NCBI GenBank assembly: GCA_900554265.1
Contig: USGZ01000019.1
Coordinates: 1-11,171, forward strand
From: an uncultured Porphyromonadaceae bacterium
GTDB taxonomy: Bacteria > Bacteroidota > Bacteroidia > Bacteroidales > Muribaculaceae
Direction of reading: 5' to 3'
DNA length: 11,171 nucleotides
Shown piece by piece: positions 6,183-11,171 of the stretch. Position 1 is the stretch's first letter; the number at the start of each line of letters is the position of its first letter. The notes below the pieces were generated by a model. The model was given only the letters and a program-made list of their open reading frames with translations, was not told where the DNA came from and did no database searches. A program made the position numbers and the translations under genes.

Positions 6183-8299
6183 CTTGCAAGACCTCCTTTA
6201 AGTTTATTCTTAGAAATGCCCGCGCTCCTGACTATAAGTTCCCGCACCACATTAGAGGCCGCCTTGTCATTAAAAATGCACAAGTCTCCGAAACATACCT
6301 CTCCAAGAGTAAACGGTAAGCAAACGAGCTTGCCTCCATTGATATTATTTGTTTTGCATACACCCGCAAGCGTATTACAAAACCCTTTATAATAACGCCT
6401 TATATATTCTCTTAATTCCTCTTCCAGGGCTTGACCAGTCTTCCCGGTTTTATCTACTTTGGTGAACATTACATATATGGCGTCCGTATCGTGCTGAAAC
6501 AGATTCATTTTGTCAATACGTTCAGCCACTGCATTTAAGTAAAGATCCGGAGCATAACCTTCAAACTTCTTGCTTTCCGCTCCATATTCTATTACGAAGA
6601 AATGAATTTTCCGATTACCCGAGCGTCTGCTCACCAAAAGACTTTGCAGAGTGTCCCAAGCTTGCTGACTTCTAACTTTTAGCACTTTCCTGGCCTTAAC
6701 CAAATGGAAACAACGAATCAGTTCCCCGGCAAGGTCAATTATGGTTATTGGGTGAACTTTATTATCGTTATCGTGCAAGTCGAACGCCATCTCGTAAGTT
6801 GAAGCAATTTCAGTAGCCGGAGGCAAGACTGCGACGTTTTCCGTCGCGGCAAAATTGGAAACCAGCCTGCTCATATAATCGTAGCCCTGACATTCTTTGC
6901 ACACCATAGACTCTGCAATTTCACCATTATGTGCTACAGAGAGAATGGCTCCTATAGCACAACTTTTGCCGGAAGAAGGCAATCCCCAAAAATAGACTTC
7001 GGTCGATGTATTGGATATTGCTGTAATCGTCTCTGGCACTTCGAATTGCTCGCGACGCTTTGAGCTTTTTACTGCTTCTAGGAAACGAGGATCTATACCA
7101 CAATCCCGCAACTTATTGTACGATATGACCGCCTTCCTATTTAATTCCTTGATATCTTCAGGAAATAATACATTTTGGTGACGACCTATAAATGTGCAGA
7201 TTTTTTCACGAGTATATTTCCCATCGGAAACCAAAGCACGCAAACGTGCGGCAAGGATTTCCGAGTCGTCATCGTCGTCCTCGTTTTCAATATTATCCTC
7301 ACGAATATTATTTATGAGTTCGAGCAGATAATCGTCGCCATAAACCTCATCCTGAAATTCAAGTTGCTCAATTAACTTCTGAGCTTCAACAGCGTGACGG
7401 CCAGCCGGATATTTATCCAGATAATCGACCAGCGCATCTCGGTTTTTCTTATCGAGTTTTTTATACCACTCGCGCTCCTCATCATCAAATGAATCCTCGA
7501 GCCTCTTCATTGCAGCCTTGGCATCTTCGAGTCTTGGACTACCGGGGTATTCCTTGATAAACCCGACGACGGCGTCATAGTTGTCCTTATCCAGTTGCCT
7601 CCAGGCTTTCTCGTCGTCGGGCAATCTGGCCTCCAGTTGCTTCAGCAGTTCCTGCGCATCCGCGGCATGACTGCCATGCTGAAAATCGCGAATATACTTT
7701 TCGACCGATTCTATGTTGTTTCTGTCGAGGAAAACCCAGGCTCTTTCATCGGCATCCATTTTCGCCGCAAGAAACTGAATTCTATCTTCCACTTCCTCGA
7801 TATGTTTGCTTTCGGGGTAATCGCTTTTGTAGTCGATAAGTTCAACGACATCCGATTTATCCAGCAAATACCAATCCCGCTCTTCTTCAGGGTAAGACTC
7901 CAAAACCCTACGCAACGCAGTCTTTGCATCACTTACATATACGCTATTGGGATATTTATTCTGAAAGCAAATCAGACTCTCGGCATTTGTCTTGTCGAGC
8001 GCACGCCAATCCACAACATCAGCAGGACGGGGAGGCAAAGCTTTTGCCTGTAGCATAAGTTCAGCCTTACGATGGTAATCCGGATATACCGCCAGGAAAT
8101 CCTTATAATCCTCTTGATATTTCGATTGCTGCAGCTTCTTGAGTTCTCCTTCCATTCTGCCGCTGAGTGCATCCATCACCTCGGTGAGCTTAGGATTGCC
8201 GGCAAGTGCGTTCTTGACCTGGTCACGCGTTATCTTTCTGACAATGATGGCATCTGCAAGCGCTGCAGGAGTTGAGGATTGAATATCTGATATAGTCAT
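6179..8299 (-). CDS. Cytosolic P-loop GTPase with five 45-residue helical repeats (operon gene 2)
   Basis: This is a 706-residue soluble protein with no signal or membrane segment. Residues 98-~322 contain five gap-free 45-residue repeats, each beginning with Trp (98, 143, 188, 233, 278) followed by L-D-(K/R)-x-(N/D), then an aromatic-Pro turn (YP at 116, 161, 251, 297). A degenerate copy precedes them (YP at 72). Such TPR-like repeats serve protein contacts. An acidic run (EDDDDDSE, 340-347) and a linker follow. The nucleotide-binding domain (about 433-690) shows P-loop GLPSSGKS (439-446), DLAGE (522-526) as the G3/DxxG element after a hydrophobic ITII strand, and TKVD (613-616) as the G4 element, which indicates guanine specificity. 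A CKEC pair lies at 467-470. The combination resembles TRAFAC-like GTPases of bacterial conflict systems (for example DO-GTPase families), inferred without a profile search. It overlaps both neighbours by 4 bp. Confidence 0.88.
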   Translation of the reverse strand: MTISDIQSSTPAALADAIIVRKITRDQVKNALAGNPKLTEVMDALSGRMEGELKKLQQSKYQEDYKDFLAVYPDYHRKAELMLQAKALPPRPADVVDWRALDKTNAESLICFQNKYPNSVYVSDAKTALRRVLESYPEEERDWYLLDKSDVVELIDYKSDYPESKHIEEVEDRIQFLAAKMDADERAWVFLDRNNIESVEKYIRDFQHGSHAADAQELLKQLEARLPDDEKAWRQLDKDNYDAVVGFIKEYPGSPRLEDAKAAMKRLEDSFDDEEREWYKKLDKKNRDALVDYLDKYPAGRHAVEAQKLIEQLEFQDEVYGDDYLLELINNIREDNIENEDDDDDSEILAARLRALVSDGKYTREKICTFIGRHQNVLFPEDIKELNRKAVISYNKLRDCGIDPRFLEAVKSSKRREQFEVPETITAISNTSTEVYFWGLPSSGKSCAIGAILSVAHNGEIAESMVCKECQGYDYMSRLVSNFAATENVAVLPPATEIASTYEMAFDLHDNDNKVHPITIIDLAGELIRCFHLVKARKVLKVRSQQAWDTLQSLLVSRRSGNRKIHFFVIEYGAESKKFEGYAPDLYLNAVAERIDKMNLFQHDTDAIYVMFTKVDKTGKTGQALEEELREYIRRYYKGFCNTLAGVCKTNNINGGKLVCLPFTLGEVCFGDLCIFNDKAASNVVRELIVRSAGISKNKLKGGLAR
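6191..6199 (-). promoter_or_regulatory. Full Shine-Dalgarno before operon gene 3
   Basis: On the minus strand AAAGGAGGT lies 8 bases before the ATG at 6182, inside the last codons of the GTPase gene (Lys-Gly-Gly). It is the only strong ribosome-binding motif I found in the window. Bacteroidetes genes rarely use one, so it is either a by-product of Lys-Gly-Gly coding or a genuine feature that supports reinitiation at this junction. Confidence 0.45.
7334..8008 (-). repeat. Five tandem 135-bp coding repeats (45 residues each)
   Basis: The anchor tryptophan codons are exactly 135 bases apart four times in a row, from residue 98 to residue 278 of the GTPase protein. The repeats share the pattern W-x-x-L-D-(K/R)-x-(N/D)-x-(x)-x-h-(h)-x-a-x-x-x-YP-x-S-x-x-x-x-x-A. 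The protein pattern is strong while the DNA copies have diverged, so this is an old helical-repeat array and not a recent amplification. The last copy carries a one-residue insertion after its Trp. Confidence 0.85.
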
Positions 8300-9264
8300 C
8301 TGTTGTCGTTTATTACGAATACCGGGTAATCGGAATCCAATTTATATTTGCCATGTTCCAGGTCTGCCGACTCATGAGAGAAGGGCGAAATTCTCAGAAC
8401 ACTTTTCGGGTTTCGTGCCTGCGCCGCCCACGGCAGATACAGGCAAGCTATACCTAAAAGTACAAACAGGAAGTACAAGATTACCGATCCCTTAATATGG
8501 AGTTTTGAGTCGGCTATAGTTGTTTGAAGACTTTGCAAACAGCTCTGGGCTCTCGCCAAATTCGAAGAAGTAAAGGGTGTGGGAGCTCCTTCAAAGCTCA
8601 GATTTGTATTAGCTGTAGTGGCCAAATAGTTATGCCATCTTTCAACGTTTGTCTGCAAAGCCTGAATATCAGAAAGTACGGAAACATTGTTTATCGTTGT
8701 TTGGGTACCTCCAAGATATTCCTCAACTTCACGGCGGTAATTGGCAAGTCGCAGATTATCAAAAGTTATCATGTGGCCCAACAAGTAAACCATATTTTCC
8801 TTTTGAATCCCCGTTGGCTGACATTCTGAATCCTCAAAATTGCTTTCAGCCAAATTGCTGACACGCGCTCTTGTATAATGGTCGTAGTCGTCGAACATGT
8901 CGGAGGCCGATGTTTTGGCCATGGCATATGTATGTTCAATCGCGTCTTTATTGCTTACTATATTAAGGTAGTTGAAACCTCCCGTAATACCCAAAAAAGC
9001 GAAGCCCAGTACAGGAATAAGGCCGAAAATGAAAACCCGCTCTATCCATATGTTTCTATTCATATGCGCATCGCTGGCTTTAAACATCTGCGGTATAACC
9101 GCTGCGCCTATCGCCACCAATGCCATCACAACAGCACATAATACGGACATGTCGATGTTGCCGCCAGAGCGATAGGCATTGCCTACAAATGCCATGTAAC
9201 CAAAGAACAGCGCAGCAAGCAACGCAAATATATGTGCCCAAGAGAACTTGAGTTGTTTATGCAT
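8296..9264 (-). CDS. Four-TM inner-membrane protein with large periplasmic loop (operon gene 1)
   Basis: This 322-residue protein is of unknown family. It has hydrophobic segments at about 9-27, 38-59, 76-97 and 259-279. Basic residues at the N-terminus (KQLK), in the 60-75 loop and after the last segment (ARNPK) put both ends in the cytosol, and the ~160-residue region 98-258 in the periplasm. That loop is hydrophilic and mostly helical (DMFDDYDHYTRARVSNLAE, LRLANYRREVEEYL, LQTNVERWHNYL) and has two cysteines (about 148 and 242). The cytosolic tail (280-322) ends YPVFVINDNR. It is the first gene of the operon and its stop overlaps the GTPase start as ATGA (8296-8299). It probably forms the membrane platform of the apparatus. 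I see no transporter, channel or protease signature. The start at 9264 is the first ATG giving a normal N-terminus, with no Shine-Dalgarno. Confidence 0.83.
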   Translation of the reverse strand: MHKQLKFSWAHIFALLAALFFGYMAFVGNAYRSGGNIDMSVLCAVVMALVAIGAAVIPQMFKASDAHMNRNIWIERVFIFGLIPVLGFAFLGITGGFNYLNIVSNKDAIEHTYAMAKTSASDMFDDYDHYTRARVSNLAESNFEDSECQPTGIQKENMVYLLGHMITFDNLRLANYRREVEEYLGGTQTTINNVSVLSDIQALQTNVERWHNYLATTANTNLSFEGAPTPFTSSNLARAQSCLQSLQTTIADSKLHIKGSVILYFLFVLLGIACLYLPWAAQARNPKSVLRISPFSHESADLEHGKYKLDSDYPVFVINDNR

Positions 9265-9346
9265 GGAAAATTCAGTTTATTGCAAAAAATGGAAATATGT
9301 TCAAATAAGAATCTGTAACAAATCCCGTCCATTATAATTGTAGCTG

Positions 9347-9354
9347 CAAAATTA
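9347..9354 (-). promoter_or_regulatory. Candidate -7 box for the five-gene operon
   Basis: The minus strand reads TAATTTTG, matching the Bacteroidetes TAnnTTTG consensus, about 83 bases upstream of the first operon ATG. The nearest upstream TTTG is only 12 bases away, shorter than the usual 19-21, so the -33 element is poor and the assignment is tentative. Confidence 0.3.
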
Positions 9355-9373
9355 AATATTTGTTCACAAATTA

Positions 9374-9381
9374 CCCCCCCC
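9374..9381. repeat. C8 homopolymer tract (G8 on the operon strand)
   Basis: Eight consecutive C residues lie in an otherwise AT-rich 230-bp divergent region, 20-35 bases upstream of the candidate operon -7 box. A tract of this length can slip during replication and change promoter spacing, so a phase-variable promoter is possible, or it may only be a sequencing-prone site. Confidence 0.5.
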
Positions 9382-9448
9382 GAATGCTAAACTATGTTAA
9401 CAAATGCACTTTTGTGCCAATTTTTCATCTTATCTCCGGCTGACACCC

Positions 9449-9456
9449 TATTTTTG
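9449..9456 (+). promoter_or_regulatory. Candidate -7 box for the GH3 gene
   Basis: TATTTTTG matches TAnnTTTG exactly. Initiation about 7 bases downstream would give a leader of about 32 nt before the ATG at 9495. A T-rich run at 9421-9425 sits near the expected -33 position but is not a clean TTTG. Confidence 0.42.
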
Positions 9457-9494
9457 CAGTCGGATTTGACCTCAACAACTTATTCAGAATTACC

Positions 9495-11171
9495 ATGAAG
9501 ATACAGGCTAAGGCTGCGGGCCTGATTATTAGTGCGGCTTTTGCCGCTGCGGGGGCCGTGGCGCAGGATTTCGGCGCGCCGGTTCCGCCGGAAGGGGCGA
9601 AATGGACCGCCGAGGTGTGCGACAACCATGTAGTCGTCACCCAACCGGGAGGCATGACCTTAGGATATTCGCCCGAATCGGGCATCGAACTGATGACGGT
9701 CGACGGCTTCGCCTTCAAGGACCTAAACCGCAACGGGCACCTGGACCCCTACGAGGACTGGCGTCTGCCGGCCGAGGAGCGTGTCGCCGACCTGGCGGCT
9801 CAGCTGAGCATGGAGGAAATCGCCGGTCTGATGTTATACAGCAACCACCAGGCCGTGCCGGCGACGTCGTACGACGTTTCCGACTACGACGGCCAGCCCT
9901 ACCGCGCCGGCGTGACTCCCGCATGGGGTCTGACGGACCATCAGAAGAAATTCCTGCGCGACGACCATCTGCGCCACGTCCTGGTGACCATAATCGAGAG
10001 CCCGGAGACGGCGGCGCGCTGGAACAACCGCGTGCAGGCCTTCGTCGAGGGCCTCGACCACGGCATACCCGCCAACAACTCCTCCGACCCGCGCCACAGC
10101 GCCCGCGCAGACGCCGAGTTCAATGCCGGCGGTGGCAGCAAGATTTCGATGTGGCCCGGCCCGATAGGCCTGGCGGCCACTTTCTCGCCTGAGCTGGTAG
10201 AGCGCTTCGGGCAGGTGGCCTCGGCCGAATACCGCGCCCTGGGCTTCGCCACGGCTCTCTCGCCGCAGGTCGACATCGCCACCGACCCGCGCTGGTACCG
10301 CTGCGTAGGCACCCTGAGCGAGGACCCGCGGCTCTCCGCCGACCTGGCCCGCGCCTACTGCGACGGCTTCCAGACTTCGCCCGACAGCACCGAAATCGCC
10401 GACGGCTGGGGCTTCGGCAGCGTCAACGCCATGGTCAAGCACTGGCCCGGCGGCGGCGCCTGCGAAAGCGGCCGCGACGCCCACTACGGCATCGGCAAGT
10501 ACGCGGTCTATCCCGGCGGCAACTTCGAGATGCACAAGATTCCCTTCACCGAGGGCGCCTTCCGCCTCAGGGGCAAGACCGGGATGGCCTCGGCGGTGAT
10601 GCCCTACTATACCATCTGCTACAACCAGACCTCGGAGAACGTGGCCAACTCATATAACCGCGAGATAATCACCGATATGCTGCGCGAGGCCGCCGGCTAC
10701 GACGGCGTAGTCTGCACCGACTGGATGATTACCGGCGACTACGAGCATCCCGGCATACACGGGGGCAAGCCCTGGGGCGTGGAGAATCTCAGCGTTGCCG
10801 AGCGCCACTATAAGGCGCTGATGGCCGGCGTCGACCAGTTCGGCGGCAACAACGACAAGGTCCCCGTCCTCGAAGCCTACCGTATGGGCGTGGCCGAGCA
10901 CGGACAGCCCTGGATGGACGCCCGCATGCGCAAGTCGGCCGCGCGCCTGCTCCGCAACATTTTCCGCACCGGCCTGTTCGAGAATCCCTACCTCGACCCG
11001 GAGCATACCAAGTCGCTGGTCGGCTGTCCGGAATTCATGGCCGAGGGCTACGACGCCCAGGCCAAGAGCGTGGTCATGCTCAAGAACCACGGCGGCACGC
11101 TGCCCGTGGCCGGCCGCAAGAAGGTCTATATCCCCAAGTACGTCTTCCCGCTGGAAAAGTGCTGCTTCGCC
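9495..11171 (+). CDS. Secreted GH3 family beta-glycosidase (3' end outside window)
   Basis: The gene encodes an exported glycoside hydrolase family 3 enzyme that releases terminal beta-linked sugars from glycans. It gives 559 codons without a stop and continues past the right edge; relatives are about 750-860 residues. The signal peptide has a KIQAK n-region, a hydrophobic core at 8-20 and cleavage after AVA (residue 23). An EF-hand-like loop, DLNRNGHLDPYED (residues 76-88), has calcium-type ligands at 76, 78, 80, 84 and 87. The (beta/alpha)8 domain shows DPRH (198-201), SMWP (218-221), LSP..D...DPRW (255-267), KHWPGGG (315-321) and the nucleophile motif CTDW with Asp409. The fold's second domain begins near 510 (SVVMLKNHGGTLPV); the acid/base residue should lie beyond the window. 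It diverges from the operon and shares high GC with dnaX. Substrate (glucoside or xyloside) cannot be fixed. Confidence 0.93.
   Translation, partial: MKIQAKAAGLIISAAFAAAGAVAQDFGAPVPPEGAKWTAEVCDNHVVVTQPGGMTLGYSPESGIELMTVDGFAFKDLNRNGHLDPYEDWRLPAEERVADLAAQLSMEEIAGLMLYSNHQAVPATSYDVSDYDGQPYRAGVTPAWGLTDHQKKFLRDDHLRHVLVTIIESPETAARWNNRVQAFVEGLDHGIPANNSSDPRHSARADAEFNAGGGSKISMWPGPIGLAATFSPELVERFGQVASAEYRALGFATALSPQVDIATDPRWYRCVGTLSEDPRLSADLARAYCDGFQTSPDSTEIADGWGFGSVNAMVKHWPGGGACESGRDAHYGIGKYAVYPGGNFEMHKIPFTEGAFRLRGKTGMASAVMPYYTICYNQTSENVANSYNREIITDMLREAAGYDGVVCTDWMITGDYEHPGIHGGKPWGVENLSVAERHYKALMAGVDQFGGNNDKVPVLEAYRMGVAEHGQPWMDARMRKSAARLLRNIFRTGLFENPYLDPEHTKSLVGCPEFMAEGYDAQAKSVVMLKNHGGTLPVAGRKKVYIPKYVFPLEKCCFA

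Larger units (their letters stand above)
9314..9405. repeat. Three related TGTnACAAAT words upstream of the operon
   Basis: On the plus strand TGTAACAAAT (9314-9323), TGTTCACAAAT (9361-9371) and TGTTAACAAAT (9395-9405) form an imperfect direct-repeat set in the divergent control region. The last two start 34 bp apart. They could be operators for a regulator of the operon or the GH3 gene, or AT-rich coincidence. Confidence 0.35.

Noticed and set aside
2464..9264. Zorya-like or Tol/Mot-type proton-driven motor
   Set aside because: The membrane segments lack the charged Asp and the MotA/B-like and peptidoglycan-binding domains expected of those systems.
9281..9458. Possible invertible promoter bounded by TGCAAAAA / TTTTTGCA
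   Set aside because: The inverted repeat is only 8 bp of AT-rich sequence, no recombinase gene is nearby, and such matches are expected by chance.
9834..11090. Minus-strand frames inside the GH3 gene (including 9834-10535 and 10650-11090)
   Set aside because: They are antisense shadows of the GH3 reading frame, which has clear catalytic motifs.
1..11171. CRISPR arrays, tRNA or rRNA genes, insertion sequences
   Set aside because: No spaced direct repeats, tRNA-like folds, rRNA segments or transposase motifs were seen on either strand.

Overview
The window looks like part of a metagenome-derived contig from a high-GC Bacteroidales bacterium, probably of gut origin. The evidence is a Bacteroidetes-type DnaX (N-terminus MEQYIVSARKYRP), TAnnTTTG-like -7 boxes, an almost complete absence of Shine-Dalgarno sequences, and a secreted GH3 glycosidase with an EF-hand-like loop of the kind seen in Bacteroidetes enzymes. 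I cannot fix the family or genus.

Layout: (1) Positions 1-~438 (+) hold a fragment of a lipoprotein solute-binding protein of a peptide/nickel ABC importer. It is joined tail-to-tail, inside a gene, to the first ~54 codons of proB (-, from 575). The join at ~414-438 breaks both genes at once and looks like an assembly chimera. (2) dnaX (-, 2360-597) runs into proB with a 21-bp gap. (3) A five-gene operon (-, 9264-2464) occupies nearly 7 kb. Its genes are a four-TM membrane protein, a repeat-plus-GTPase protein, a bitopic protein with PEGA-like repeats, a single-TM helical periplasmic protein and a secreted coiled-coil protein. The first four are linked by three successive ATGA stop/start overlaps and the fifth follows after 15 bp. 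Its base composition (about 40-50% GC in sampled lines) contrasts with the ~65-73% GC of the flanking housekeeping genes, so it looks like an acquired accessory module. (4) A ~230-bp divergent regulatory region (9265-9494) carries a C8 tract and three related TGTnACAAAT words. (5) A GH3 beta-glycosidase gene (+, from 9495) runs off the right edge.

The five-gene operon is the most interesting content. I read it as an envelope-spanning apparatus: a cytosolic P-loop GTPase (P-loop, DLAG and TKVD motifs) with five gap-free 45-residue helical repeats for protein contacts, a partner that carries a large cytosolic region through the inner membrane to a periplasmic domain, and three further membrane or periplasmic proteins rich in helix. 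No component has an obvious enzymatic periplasmic domain, nuclease, protease or known toxin motif. A GTPase-controlled conflict (phage-defence) or envelope-stress system is a reasonable hypothesis, but the sequence alone does not prove it.
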